Origin: Lepidodermella squamata
Taxonomy: Eukaryota > Gastrotricha
Direction of reading: 5' to 3'
Length of the DNA: 64,000 nucleotides
Assembly: GCA_047495785.1 (NCBI GenBank)
Contig: JBLDXI010000011.1
Coordinates: forward strand, 868,001 to 932,000
How positions within the stretch are numbered: the stretch's first letter is position 1; each line of letters starts with the position of its first letter. The notes under the pieces are model-generated. The model was not told where the DNA came from and searched no databases. It saw only the letters and a program-made list of their open reading frames with translations. This document shows positions 1 through 11,939 of the stretch, piece by piece. The position numbers and the translations under genes were made by a program.

Positions 1-701
1 AGACATCGGTAAATTCCCACCCGCTGTAATAATAAAACAAGCCACAACTTCTCATGCAGGGCTCATTCCAACTCTGCACTGGTACATCCACTGGTGGCTC
101 TGGTATCAGTGGAGTAGCCCTCAAGGTGTGCATTTCAACCGCTGTTGCTTGCACAAGCGCCTTCGGTAGCGGCATTACTGTATGTTTCTAAATAAATGCC
201 AATTCAATTGTCTTATTCAACTTGATGTAGCAACAAACCACAACCCCAAATGCCTACGACACGTTCTCTGCATGCTGCAATGCTGCTTCCAGCAATACAG
301 CAGCGAACCTGAAATACGAATACATCCCGGCTCTAGGAACCGGAAATCCAGCGTTAATATGCTACGTCATGACGTCTGACACGCTGCCATACAAAATCGC
401 CACTCCAGCGTCGCCGGCTAACACGAAAAAAGGTTACTGCACTCGCTTCCCATACACATCTTCCGGCACGGACGCACTTGCCTCGAGCGCTGATTTGGTT
501 TGTTAACGCGAAATTGTAACGTGCTTGTATAAATGGGACTTTTTTCAGAAACTCGCTTCCTCCCCGTTCGCTTACGCCAGTTTTACCTTGTGTTGCACCA
601 GCGTGTTTGGTGGCACCCCGGCAGGTACCAACGCATGGGGCCCGGCTGTTTCTGCCTATGGTCTTAGCTTTGAATCATGTGCCACAACATCACCGACATA
701 A
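1..701 (+). CDS. Secreted Cys-rich protein, copy A (5'-truncated by window edge)
   Basis: Only the last 8 bases of exon 1 are in the window. Exon 2 is 60-179, exon 3 is 231-497 and exon 4 is 549-701 with TAA. Splicing follows copy B exactly, offset by 2514 bp: every intron is 51 nt, GT...AG and phase 0. The exons visible here encode the same residues as copy B. A polyadenylation-type AATAAA lies about 200 bp after the stop (near 902). The protein family is not one I recognise; see copy B for the full description. Confidence 0.8.
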
Positions 702-1425
702 AAATGGCGACAGCTCAAACACCCTTGTTTTGCTGGCTTTGAACAACCTGCAAGAAGAACTGTTAATTTTGTTCATAATTCCTTGGCAAAAAAAAAACAG
801 TAAGTCTGAGCCAACAAAATGAGAGTTTATTGCTTGATCGTTGCAATGGTTTTCTACATCTGATTACTGTTTCCATTCACGTTGATGGCATTCAAGAGTT
901 GAATAAAAATTATAATCGGAAAATATATGATTCTTTGTACACAAAGATATTCTGCCGGTGCCTAAATTTGTAATTATCCGGCTTTGACTAAGGTACCGTT
1001 TGGCCCCAACTCGCTGGCTACGCCACTACCAACTCGCGCAGTAGTTCAAACATTAACATTCGGTAAAAATAAGATTCCCTTTTGGGATTCCTAGAATTTT
1101 CGATTCTATCTTTCTTGTCATAGAACGCGTGCATAACTCTTATTTACATCTCCAATTCACTTGGAACACGTGCCATAATTTGTGCGCATGAATTCCCATT
1201 GACATTTCTGATTCCTGATATTCATCAACACATAGCAAAAGGAAACCTGTATACAACCCAGGTTAGTCTTTACTATATCTGTCAATTCACAGATTTCAAA
1301 CCCTATTCGGCAACATCAATAATGACAAAAATGGCGAGATGTAGTTACCGCTCGGTAACAAATACGTTAAAGTGTTAGCTTCTGCTTCTCAGGAATGTCT
1401 TAGCTGGACGGTAAAAAGTTGAACT

Positions 1426-2012
1426 GATGAGTTGTCAAATGTTATTACTCGATCTGAAATCCAACAGCATGCTGATGATATTACCACTTATTTTGCAAGC
1501 CAGATCATCAATGAGCTTAAATCTGTCGTACAACGTGAAATGAATAGGGTTTGTCATTGGCTTCAATGCAACTCGCTAGCTGTGAACGGGAAAAACATCG
1601 CAATTTATACCGCTCAACACATCGCTAAACCCACCGCGTTTAATTTCTCGATTACAATCAACGGCACTGTTGTTCCGTCCACCGAAATCATGTCGACTCT
1701 CGGCTTCACCATCGACAATAAACTTACGCTCAAACAACCTATCAAAGGCGCGGAAAGGCCTGTTCGCGCTAAACAAGCAGTAAAATAGCTATTTTGATGG
1801 CTAGCGGCCTGATCTTCAGCCATGTCAGTTACTGACTCAATGACCCGACTTTAGGACAGGCAACACGGACAACGTTGCATCGGCTCCGATCAACTCAAGA
1901 TCGCTCCGAGACTATGAAGTTTGAACTGTGCTGCAGTTATGTGTTTTCTTTCAATTTTCAACTACGTCGGGGTGCCCTCTCTTGGTTGTTGTAGCTCCTA
2001 AACAAATGAAAA
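1426..2012 (+). pseudogene. Non-LTR reverse transcriptase relic, unit 1
   Basis: The reading frame around 1432-1788 contains the reverse-transcriptase palm signature in altered form (QHADDITTYF, where a Y/F-A-D-D is expected). It is followed by the usual WL..N.L.(V/L)N..K and LGF.ID patterns. Continuing in other frames after a stop, 1795-1920 matches the AILMA.GLIFSH and LRSTQDR segments of the better-preserved RT fragment at 51060-51761. The 3' end (CCCTCTCTTGG...CTAAACAAATG) also resembles that element's tail. It is therefore a 5'-truncated, frameshifted copy of the same retrotransposon family. A 2-bp indel distinguishes it from the unit 2 and 3 relics. Confidence 0.75.
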
Positions 2013-2336
2013 AAATATCAGATAGTCCCTTATGCCATGACGGCTACGTAATATGGACTTTTCTTTTCAAGGATTTTGAACAAGAGAAGTAACGAACGTC
2101 CAAAAGACGTTTTCCATTCAGTTGAATGCAACGTCTTCAAAGTAATGTTAGAGTTAAGTGGGTTAGACTCTACTTGACAAGGTGGTCAAGTATGTCCGAT
2201 CATAGGAGAAGCCTTGCTCGATTGGTGAAACCTTATCGGACAGCGTATAGATTCGAGGTCTGCGGCGACTGGAGAATTCAAAAAAAGGCCGGCATTCGAG
2301 ATTTATCTTATTAGTTCCCATTTTTTTTATCTCAAC

Positions 2337-3215
2337 ATGGCCGTTCTCTTTGCGTTGCTTGCCGCCGCCGCCCTGTTTACCAGTTGTTTAGGCTGTCCAG
2401 CATCAACAACTACAACGCCTTGTCCGACTACTGCATCCGGATCAACAACATGCTCTTCTGGTAGCACTTGTGTTTCGTCAAGCAATGTTTGCAGTGACAC
2501 CACAAAAACATGCCAGACATCGGTAAATTCCCACCCGCTGTAATAATAAAACAAGCCACAACTTCTCATGCAGGGCTCATTCCAACTCTGCACTGGTACA
2601 TCCACTGGTGGCTCTGGTATCAGTGGAGTAGCCCTCAAGGTGTGCATTTCAACCGCTGTTGCTTGCACAAGCGCCTTCGGTAGCGGCATTACTGTATGTT
2701 TCTAAATAAATGCCAATTCAATTGTCTTATTCAACTTGATGTAGCAACAAACCACAACCCCAAATGCCTACGACACGTTCTCTGCATGCTGCAATGCTGC
2801 TTCCAGCAATACAGCAGCGAACCTGAAATACGAATACATCCCGGCTCTAGGAACCGGAAATCCAGCGTTAATATGCTACGTCATGACGTCTGACACGCTG
2901 CCATACAAAATCGCCACTCCAGCGTCGCCGGCTAACACGAAAAAAGGTTACTGCACTCGCTTCCCATACACATCTTCCGGCACGGACGCACTTGCCTCGA
3001 GCGCTGATTTGGTTTGTTAACGCGAAATTGTAACGTGCTTGTATAAATGGGACTTTTTTCAGAAACTCGCTTCCTCCCCGTTCGCTTACGCCAGTTTTAC
3101 CTTGTGTTGCACCAGCGTGTTTGGTGGCACCCCGGCAGGTACCAACGCATGGGGCCCGGCTGTTTCTGCCTATGGTCTTAGCTTTGAATCATGTGCCACA
3201 ACATCACCGACATAA
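2337..3215 (+). CDS. Secreted Cys/Ser/Thr-rich protein, copy B (complete, 4 exons)
   Basis: Exons are 2337-2522, 2574-2693, 2745-3011 and 3063-3215. The three introns are each exactly 51 nt, phase 0, with donors GTAAAT, GTATGT and GTTTGT and acceptors CAG, TAG and CAG. The product is 241 residues. Residues 1-19 form a signal peptide (hydrophobic run ending SCLG), so the protein should be secreted. Mature exon-1 sequence is Thr/Ser-rich with cysteines at about 20, 29, 39, 45, 52 and 59. Exon 2 has Cys 68, 86 and 93. Exons 3 and 4 each carry an aromatic-rich segment ending in a Cys-Cys pair (117-118 and 206-207; FSACC and FTLCC), so they may be related modules. The spaced cysteines suggest disulphides. 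I do not recognise the family. Six copies in the window, conserved splice sites and mostly conservative changes between loci support a real gene. The start is the ATG preceding the signal peptide. An extracellular structural, venom-like or defence role is possible but unproven. Confidence 0.82.
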
Positions 3216-3939
3216 AAATGGCGACAGCTCAAACACCCTTGTTTTGCTGGCTTTGAACAACCTGCAAGAAGAACTGTTAATTTTGTTCATAATTCCTTGG
3301 CAAAAAAAAAACAGTAAGTCTGAGCCAACAAAATGAGAGTTTATTGCTTGATCGTTGCAATGGTTTTCTACATCTGATTACTGTTTCCATTCACGTTGAT
3401 GGCATTCAAGAGTTGAATAAAAATTATAATCGGAAAATATATGATTCTTTGTACACAAAGATATTCTGCCGGTGCCTAAATTTGTAATTATCCGGCTTTG
3501 ACTAAGGTACCGTTTGGCCCCAACTCGCTGGCTACGCCACTACCAACTCGCGCAGTAGTTCAAACATTAACATTCGGTAAAAATAAGATTCCCTTTTGGG
3601 ATTCCTAGAATTTTCGATTCTATCTTTCTTGTCATAGAACGCGTGCATAACTCTTATTTACATCTCCAATTCACTTGGAACACGTGCCATAATTTGTGCG
3701 CATGAATTCCCATTGACATTTCTGATTCCTGATATTCATCAACACATAGCAAAAGGAAACCTGTATACAACCCAGGTTAGTCTTTACTATATCTGTCAAT
3801 TCACAGATTTCAAACCCTATTCGGCAACATCAATAATGACAAAAATGGCGAGATGTAGTTACCGCTCGGTAACAAATACGTTAAAGTGTTAGCTTCTGCT
3901 TCTCAGGAATGTCTTAGCTGGACGGTAAAAAGTTGAACT

Positions 3940-4528
3940 GATGAGTTGTCAAATGTTATTACTCGATCTGAAATCCAACAGCATGCTGATGATATTACCA
4001 CTTATTTTGCAAGCCAGATCATCAATGAGCTTAAATCTGTCGTACAACGTGAAATGAATAGGGTTTGTCATTGGCTTCAATGCAACTCGCTAGCTGTGAA
4101 CGGGAAAAACATCGCAATTTATACCGCTCAACACATCGCTAAACCCACCGCGTTTAATTTCTCGATTACAATCAACGGCACTGTTGTTCCGTCCACCGAA
4201 ATCATGTCGACTCTCGGCTTCACCATCGACAATAAACTTACGCTCAAACAACCTATCAAAGGCGCGGAAAGGCCCCTGTTCGCGCTAAACAAGCAGTAAA
4301 ATAGCTATTTTGATGGCTAGCGGCCTGATCTTCAGCCATGTCAGTTACTGACTCAATGACCCGACTTTAGGACAGGCAACACGGACAACGTTGCATCGGC
4401 TCCGATCAACTCAAGATCGCTCCGAGACTATGAAGTTTGAACTGTGCTGCAGTTATGTGTTTTCTTTCAATTTTCAACTACGTCGGGGTGCCCTCTCTTG
4501 GTTGTTGTAGCTCCTAAACAAATGAAAA
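3940..4528 (+). pseudogene. Non-LTR reverse transcriptase relic, unit 2
   Basis: Second copy of the tandem-unit RT relic, with the same HADD palm motif and the same downstream stops. The 2-bp indel near 4273 shifts the end of the open frame relative to unit 1, giving ...PLFALNKQ before the stop. It lies about 320 bp upstream of the next secreted-protein gene, in the same orientation. Confidence 0.75.
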
Positions 4529-4852
4529 AAATATCAGATAGTCCCTTATGCCATGACGGCTACGTAATATGGACTTTTCTTTTCAAGGATTTTGAACAAG
4601 AGAAGTAACGAACGTCCAAAAGACGTTTTCCATTCAGTTGAATGCAACGTCTTCAAAGTAATGTTAGAGTTAAGTGGGTTAGACTCTACTTGACAAGGTG
4701 GTCAAGTATGTCCGATCATAGGAGAAGCCTTGCTCGATTGGTGAAACCTTATCGGACAGCGTATAGATTCGAGGTCTGCGGCGACTGGAGAATTCAAAAA
4801 AAGGCCGGCATTCGAGATTTATCTTATTAGTTCCCATTTTTTTTATCTCAAC

Positions 4853-5731
4853 ATGGCCGTTCTCTTTGCGTTGCTTGCCGCCGCCGCCCTGTTTACCAGT
4901 TGTTTAGGCTGTCCAGCATCAACAACTACAACGCCTTGTCCGACTACTGCATCCGGATCAACAACATGCTCTTCTGGTAGCACTTGTGTTTCGTCAAGCA
5001 ATGTTTGCAGTGACACCACAAAAACATGCCAGACATCGGTAAATTCCCACCCGCTGTAATAATAAAACAAGCCACAACTTCTCATGCAGGGCTCATTCCA
5101 ACTCTGCACTGGTACATCCACTGGTGGCTCTGGTATCAGTGGAGTAGCCCTCAAGGTGTGCATTTCAACCGCTGTTGCTTGCACAAGCGCCTTCGGTAGC
5201 GGCATTACTGTATGTTTCTAAATAAATGCCAATTCAATTGTCTTATTCAACTTGATGTAGCAACAAACCACAACCCCAAATGCCTACGACACGTTCTCTG
5301 CATGCTGCAATGCTGCTTCCAGCAATACAGCAGCGAACCTGAAATACGAATACATCCCGGCTCTAGGAACCGGAAATCCAGCGTTAATATGCTACGTCAT
5401 GACGTCTGACACGCTGCCATACAAAATCGCCACTCCAGCGTCGCCGGCTAACACGAAAAAAGGTTACTGCACTCGCTTCCCATACACATCTTCCGGCACG
5501 GACGCACTTGCCTCGAGCGCTGATTTGGTTTGTTAACGCGAAATTGTAACGTGCTTGTATAAATGGGACTTTTTTCAGAAACTCGCTTCCTCCCCGTTCG
5601 CTTACGCCAGTTTTACCTTGTGTTGCACCAGCGTGTTTGGTGGCACCCCGGCAGGTACCAACGCATGGGGCCCGGCTGTTTCTGCCTATGGTCTTAGCTT
5701 TGAATCATGTGCCACAACATCACCGACATAA
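4853..5731 (+). CDS. Secreted Cys-rich protein, copy C (complete, 4 exons)
   Basis: Exons are 4853-5038, 5090-5209, 5261-5527 and 5579-5731, the same model as copy B offset by 2516 bp, with three 51-nt phase-0 introns. The 241-residue product appears identical to copy B. An AATAAA polyadenylation signal follows near 5930. About 330 bp downstream of the stop, the unit is interrupted by the 3.4 kb transposon at 6064, which leaves this gene intact. Confidence 0.82.
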
Positions 5732-6440
5732 AAATGGCGACAGCTCAAACACCCTTGTTTTGCTGGCTTTGAACAACCTGCAAGAAGAACTGTTAATTTT
5801 GTTCATAATTCCTTGGCAAAAAAAACAGTAAGTCTGAGCCAACAAAATGAGAGTTTATTGCTTGATCGTTGCAATGGTTTTCTACATCTGATTACTGTTT
5901 CCATTCACGTTGATGGCATTCAAGAGTTGAATAAAAATTATAATCGGAAAATATATGATTCTTTGTACACAAAGATATTCTGCCGGTGCCTAAATTTGTA
6001 ATTATCCGGCTTTGACTAAGGTACCGTTTGGCCCCAACTCGCTGGCTACGCCACTACCAACTCCATTGTAGTCCGGCTTTGCAGGGTCAAAGTCCATTTT
6101 ATTCATCACGTGTGTTTTTATCGTTTATATAATGTGCCACTGGTGGTGCGGTCGTGAGGTGGCGAGGTGGTATTTTTTTGTACTCTTGCCTCACTGTTGT
6201 CAAATGATTTACGCCATTTATGCACAATAATAATCGCGCCTTGCCGTATGTGTACCATAAAAGTCCGCCCCACATTCATACTGACCTGAGCTATCGCAAA
6301 TGATAATGGGCTTTTATAATCAAAACAACGCAAGTCGCGTCTTATAATTACCCCTGATGTGACACAAAAAGCAGTTGCGACGACAGGAATACGATATATA
6401 TGATATAAAATGGGTAAACTGTGTGTTTTCGTTTTGTAAA

Positions 6441-8411
6441 ATGCCCGCTGCTTACAGTTTTGAGGTGAGCGTTGACTTGGACTCGATAAAGCACCGTTTG
6501 GAGCGGATGCCAGCTTCGATTACTGATGTGCAGATTCGTACTCGTAGAGCGCGAGCTGAATTGGCGCAGACTCTTGCTTTGAAGACGCTACCTTCTACAT
6601 GGCCATTTTCGCAGATAATGAATGGGGCCATTATAAAATCGGCCAAATTAACCATCGAGTATGATGACATTGGGGTTGTGGAAATCGAAGTACCCAGCGA
6701 AAAGCCAGCTAAATCTAGGGAAAGCGCAAACAATCGTGCTAAAAGGTTATAGAAATTGTCAAGTTATCGAATTTTATTAAATATTTTTTACTCTAGTCTC
6801 GTGATTCTGGGATTGCGTTACGGAATTAACGCCAGCAAGTTGCTAGCAATGCGTCGTTCCATTGGTTTCGAGTCAGTGTCAAAAGATTTATTCTATAAAG
6901 TTAGGAACGAGCTGGCTGTTTTGCACCCTATAAGCACGATAAGCGACGGAAAGGCGGCTTTCCGATCGGTATTTTCGCTTGCCAGTACTTGGGCCCGTAA
7001 AGGTGAGTTGAAACCGTCGGTCACTAACGACATTCGACTCCAGGTATAAATAAATTAAAATTCGAGGTAGAATTGAAACTTTATGAGTAACTGTTTAAGG
7101 TGGATGGGATGGCGAGCCGGACGAATTACGCTGACCCCCTTGTCACCGCCTATGTCTGTGTGGCGAGCAGGAAAAGGAAAGCCGGGATCGATAATGAAGA
7201 CCAATTGGCTGTCTATAATGATAACGAGTCAGCGGGTAATTTTCGAGAATATTTACAACCCCCTGTCGACGAGCTTGTAAAACTGGTCGAGCAAGGCATA
7301 ACAGTCGACGGAAAAAGCTACAGTTTCAGACTGCTGACCTGCTGTGATTACCCGGCGCTGGTAAAAATATTTGGCTGTGGTCATCAGTCGAGTGAAAATC
7401 GTTGTGTTATTTGCGAGATGAGCGTCCGAAACCCAACTTTGCCAGCTAAAAGACGCAAGTTCGATGAATATTCGGCCGAAATGGCTGGGAAGCTGGGGTG
7501 GTCGGAAGATTTCGGGCCTATGATTCGGCAAAGCGAGGACAAATTGCTGATAATACCGGACTTCTTCCATCTTCAAGTCAATATTGCGAAACCACTGATT
7601 ACCCAGGTTAGCATAGCAAGCGGAAAACTCTTCGAAAAGACATTTCATCCGAAAAATAACTTTAGGTTCTCGGAAAGTTGAGAGCGTTCAGTCAACGCGA
7701 AGCAATCAAAAAAGTCATCGAATTCTTGAAGATTGGGTCGAAATACAAATCATCAGCGGCTTCTTCAAGACGGATCAAGCGAACTCCGAAAAACTCGAAG
7801 CTGTCTATTGACGTCCGCCGAACTTTGAAGGGGAAAGTCAAAGTCAGCATTAAAAATTCGAATCACTACGGCGTTGTTCAGGTAGAATTGTGGTAGAGTG
7901 AAAATAAAACTTAATTTTGGATTTAAAATTTCAGGCATTTAAGCGATTTACTGAACATATGAGCCAAAATTCGTTGACTGATGCGTTTTTCTTGCCAAAA
8001 AATTGGCAGAGAAAGAAAGTTTTCCGAAAAGTGAAGTCATCTGCCCGAATCAAAGAAAACGACTTTCTTACTTCTTTAGCCGGTCTTCGGAAGCTTTGCA
8101 TCGCATCATGTGCCGCGTTTGACGATATCAAGGAAAATCGGAAAAAAGGAAAGGGCAAGTTCTTTATGCCGCGTTATGCATCGCTCTGGAAGACGCATGT
8201 TGGTCCTGTCACGTCATACGCACATCTCCTTTCGAGCCACACATACGAGCTGTTGAAACGAAATATTAATCTGGCCGCTTTGTCCGCTGAAAGCATCGAA
8301 CTACTCATCAAAGAGCTGCGCGCAACAGTTAGCAGTCAAACTTCTAATTTCTGGCCGTTGTCTTCTCAGCTCATGAGAATTCAGAACATGAAAGACAATC
8401 TGAAAATTTGA
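6441..8411 (+). CDS. Transposase-like protein, 583 aa, five exons
   Basis: Exons are 6441-6745, 6797-7043, 7100-7606, 7666-7881 and 7935-8411. The introns are 51, 56, 59 and 53 nt, and all phases agree, giving 584 codons with the stop. The middle of the protein has a Cys/His block (LLTCCDYPAL...CGH.....CVIC), as in the metal-binding region of several eukaryotic cut-and-paste transposases. An HxxxN segment (FFHLQVNIAKPLI) follows. The C-terminal part (SYAHLLSSHTYELLKR...LSAESIE) resembles the helical ends of such transposases, where an H-rich helix precedes a conserved acidic residue. I cannot place a full DDE triad by eye. Calling it the transposase rests on its being the only large ORF in a TIR-bounded element. 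An in-frame ATG at 6375 would add 22 residues. No disabling mutation is seen. Confidence 0.72.
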
Positions 8412-8545
8412 TACTTCAATTTTGTCAGCTTTACTTCTCATTTCAAGTTTTAATTTTTAAAAGTAAAATTCGAAAATGTAGAAAGAATGTTTTTTATTCA
8501 GCCTCTACTCTTGAACTCATCATCATCAGATAGCACGGCAAAATT

Positions 8546-9276
8546 TCATCTTTTCGTGTACACATACTCATCTCGAGCTCGATCGAAATGCAATTCATAT
8601 TTATCTTGTGCGGACCAGACGAAAGAAAAAAGCCCGGCTCGGCAGAGCTCATCGAGTTTCGAAATTTGCCGGCAGATTGCGTTTTGGCTTCTGCCAAGTT
8701 CAGCATCAAGGTTTTTATCGGACAGAGTAATCCGCATCCAGAATTTTAATAAGCTTTTGGGAGCAGTCGCCAATTTACCGCGTTTCGTGTAGAAGGCGAA
8801 CACATGTCGCAATCGATTCCGGTCGCTAAAGGTCCACTCAACGCGTGAATTCGCGGCGTGAACTATATAAATTCGGACTATTTAGGACTCTCAGTGTCAA
8901 GCATTTCCAGATACTAACCTTTGTCAAACCGCTTTGACACCGCCCTGATGTAGTTCCAAGAGCCATAACTTGCCGTAGAAACCGAAGAGTCGAGCGTTGT
9001 ATCGCTGATTTCGATGGGCTCGATTTGCTCGGCTTGATGCGCGCCTGCTTGTTCCTGCTGTCCAAATTCCTCATGAAGAAACGATTCATCGCCTTCATTT
9101 TCCGATAAACCGGTTTCAGACTGCTGATTATTTTTCGATTTGGCGAACATTGATCGAATATCGGCCTGTTTTTCAAAGCGATTGTGCTGTTGTTGCTGAT
9201 GATGAGCAGCTCTGCGCTCACTCCTGCGCTGCCTTTTTCGCCGATTGCGTGATCGCGATTTCGCAGTTTCACTCAT
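8546..9276 (-). CDS. Accessory protein of the 3.4 kb transposon, Myb/SANT-like, 224 aa
   Basis: Read on the minus strand, exon 1 runs from 9276 to 8919 and exon 2 from 8862 to 8546. They are joined by a 56-nt GT...AG intron in phase 1, and the total is an exact 225 codons. The N-terminus is very basic (SRSRNRRKRQRRSERR) with a short poly-Gln stretch, and a Glu/Gln-rich acidic linker follows. Exon 2 encodes a helix-turn-helix-like region starting VEWTFSDRNRL and continuing through FW.RITL...L.RS..AICRQI, consistent with a Myb/SANT-type DNA-binding fold (W spacing, R-S-x2-A-I-x2-Q-I recognition helix). It is convergent with the transposase gene, with 134 bp between the stops. By analogy with other transposons it may bind element ends; this is inference. 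Confidence 0.62.
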
Positions 9277-9871
9277 TTTATTCAGATGAATTTCGCAAAT
9301 AGCTCGAAAAACGAATGGCTTTACGACTGATAAAAATAACAAGTGAACGACTGCACGACCTCACCACTGCACCACCAGCGCGCATATAGCTAAACATAAG
9401 ACTACTACACACATGATATATAGCAATAATAATTGCACATGAATCATCTAGGTCACTCTGCAAAACCCGGACTTGTATGTCGCGCAGTAGTTCAAACATT
9501 AACATTCGGTAAAAATAAGATTCCCTTTTGGGATTCCTAGAATTTTCGATTCTATCTTTCTTGTCATAGAACGCGTGCATAACTCTTATTTACATCTCCA
9601 ATTCACTTGGAACACGTGCCATAATTTGTGCGCATGAATTCCCATTGACATTTCTGATTCCTGATATTCATCAACACATAGCAAAAGGAAACCTGTATAC
9701 AACCCAGGTTAGTCTTTACTATATCTGTCAATTCACAGATTTCAAACCCTATTCGGCAACATCAATAATGACAAAAATGGCGAGATGTAGTTACCGCTCG
9801 GTAACAAATACGTTAAAGTGTTAGCTTCTGCTTCTCAGGAATGTCTTAGCTGGACGGTAAAAAGTTGAACT

Positions 9872-10460
9872 GATGAGTTGTCAAATGTTATTACTCGATC
9901 TGAAATCCAACAGCATGCTGATGATATTACCACTTATTTTGCAAGCCAGATCATCAATGAGCTTAAATCTGTCGTACAACGTGAAATGAATAGGGTTTGT
10001 CATTGGCTTCAATGCAACTCGCTAGCTGTGAACGGGAAAAACATCGCAATTTATACCGCTCAACACATCGCTAAACCCACCGCGTTTAATTTCTCGATTA
10101 CAATCAACGGCACTGTTGTTCCGTCCACCGAAATCATGTCGACTCTCGGCTTCACCATCGACAATAAACTTACGCTCAAACAACCTATCAAAGGCGCGGA
10201 AAGGCCCCTGTTCGCGCTAAACAAGCAGTAAAATAGCTATTTTGATGGCTAGCGGCCTGATCTTCAGCCATGTCAGTTACTGACTCAATGACCCGACTTT
10301 AGGACAGGCAACACGGACAACGTTGCATCGGCTCCGATCAACTCAAGATCGCTCCGAGACTATGAAGTTTGAACTGTGCTGCAGTTATGTGTTTTCTTTC
10401 AATTTTCAACTACGTCGGGGTGCCCTCTCTTGGTTGTTGTAGCTCCTAAACAAATGAAAA
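9872..10460 (+). pseudogene. Non-LTR reverse transcriptase relic, unit 3
   Basis: Third copy of the tandem-unit RT relic, separated from its own unit's gene (copy C) by the 3.4 kb transposon. The sequence is the same as in unit 2, including the HADD motif and stops. It is not functional. Confidence 0.75.
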
Positions 10461-10784
10461 AAATATCAGATAGTCCCTTATGCCATGACGGCTACGTAAT
10501 ATGGACTTTTCTTTTCAAGGATTTTGAACAAGAGAAGTAACGAACGTCCAAAAGACGTTTTCCATTCAGTTGAATGCAACGTCTTCAAAGTAATGTTAGA
10601 GTTAAGTGGGTTAGACTCTACTTGACAAGGTGGTCAAGTATGTCCGATCATAGGAGAAGCCTTGCTCGATTGGTGAAACCTTATCGGACAGCGTATAGAT
10701 TCGAGGTCTGCGGCGACTGGAGAATTCAAAAAAAGGCCGGCATTCGAGATTTATCTTATTAGTTCCCATTTTTTTTATCTCAAC

Positions 10785-11663
10785 ATGGCCGTTCTCTTTG
10801 CGTTGCTTGCCGCCGCCGCCCTGTTTACCAGTTGTTTAGGCTGTCCAGCATCAACAACTACAACGCCTTGTCCGACTACTGCATCCGGATCAACAACATG
10901 CTCTTCTGGTAGCACTTGTGTTTCGTCAAGCAATGTTTGCAGTGACACCACAAAAACATGCCAGACATCGGTAAATTCCCACCCGCTGTAATAATAAAAC
11001 AAGCCACAACTTCTCATGCAGGGCTCATTCCAACTCTGCACTGGTACATCCACTGGTGGCTCTGGTATCAGTGGAGTAGCCCTCAAGGTGTGCATTTCAA
11101 CCGCTGTTGCTTGCACAAGCGCCTTCGGTAGCGGCATTACTGTATGTTTCTAAATAAATGCCAATTCAATTGTCTTATTCAACTTGATGTAGCAACAAAC
11201 CACAACCCCAAATGCCTACGACACGTTCTCTGCATGCTGCAATGCTGCTTCCAGCAATACAGCAGCGAACCTTAAATACGAATACATCCCGGCTCTAGGA
11301 ACCGGAAATCCAGCGTTAATATGCTACGTCATGACGTCTGACACGCTGCCATACAAAATCGCCACTCCAGCGTCGCCGGCTAACACGAAAAAAGGTTACT
11401 GCACTCGCTTCCCATACACATCTTCCGGCACGGACGCACTTGCCTCGAGCGCTGATTTGGTTTGTTAACGCGAAATTGTAACGTGCTTGTATAAATGGGA
11501 CTTTTTTCAGAAACTCGCTTCCTCCCCGTTCGCTTACGCCAGTTTTACCTTGTGTTGCACCAGCGTGTTTGGTGGCACCCCGGCAGGTACCAACGCATGG
11601 GGCCCGGCTGTTTCTGCCTATGGTCTTAGCTTTGAATCATGTGCCACAACATCACCGACATAA
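10785..11663 (+). CDS. Secreted Cys-rich protein, copy D (complete, 4 exons)
   Basis: Exons are 10785-10970, 11022-11141, 11193-11459 and 11511-11663, with the same 51-nt introns as copies B and C. A silent CTG-to-CTT change is visible in exon 3; the product otherwise matches copy B. This is the last gene of the array: homology to the repeat unit ends at 11939, about 276 bp past the stop, after the AATAAA signal. Confidence 0.82.
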
Positions 11664-11939
11664 AAATGGCGACAGCTCAAACACCCTTGTTTTGCTGGCT
11701 TTGAACAACCTGCAAGAAGAACTGTTAATTTTGTTCATAATTCCTTGGCAAAAAAAACAGTAAGTCTGAGCCAACAAAATGAGAGTTTATTGCTTGATCG
11801 TTGCAATGGTTTTCTACATCTGATTACTGTTTCCATTCACGTTGATGGCATTCAAGAGTTGAATAAAAATTATAATCGGAAAATATATGATTCTTTGTAC
11901 ACAAAGATATTCTGCCGGTGCCTAAATTTGTAATTATCC

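Larger units (their letters stand above)
6064..9479. mobile_element. Complete 3.4 kb DNA transposon inside tandem unit 3
   Basis: Comparison with uninterrupted units 1 and 2 gives the exact insertion: the unit reads ...ACCAACTCGCGCAG... without it. The element is flanked by a 2-bp duplication TC (6062-6063 and 9480-9481). Its ends are imperfect terminal inverted repeats: CATTGTAGTCCGGCTTTGC on the left, and the right end reversed reads CATACAAGTCCGGGTTTTGC. It contains two apparently intact convergent genes, a five-exon transposase (+) and a two-exon accessory gene (-). About 370 bp at the left and 200 bp at the right are non-coding. A 2-bp target duplication and CATTG/CATAC termini do not match a superfamily I can name with confidence. 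Confidence 0.9.
1..11939 (+). repeat. Tandem array of ~2.5 kb units (secreted-protein gene plus RT relic)
   Basis: The same sequence recurs head to tail with a period of 2514-2516 bp. Unit 1 is 1-2514, unit 2 is 2515-5030, unit 3 is 5031-6063 plus 9480-10962 (split by a transposon), and unit 4 is 10963-11939, where homology stops. Units differ mainly by tiny indels: a 2-bp difference near 1758/4273 and a 9- versus 7-A run near 790/3303/5818. One synonymous change is visible in the last unit (CTG to CTT near 11272). Each unit holds one four-exon gene, about 700 bp of AT-rich sequence without a gene, and a degraded reverse-transcriptase fragment. The near-identity implies recent amplification or ongoing homogenisation. 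The window begins inside exon 1 of a gene copy, so the array continues to the left. Confidence 0.95.

Noticed and set aside
607-822. ORF over exon 4 of the secreted gene (repeated at 3121, 5637, 11569)
   Set aside because: It is in a different frame from the Cys-rich exon 4, starts with a non-ATG codon and has no recognisable features. It is a shadow of the real exon.
2327-2689. A 120-codon minus-strand ORF over exons 1-2 of the secreted gene, open in all copies (also 4843-5205, 10775-11137, 34058-34420, 49854-50216)
   Set aside because: It reads straight through the intron antisense to a well-supported spliced gene. Its conservation follows from the sense gene and near-identical repeats. 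There is no signal, domain or splice evidence of its own.
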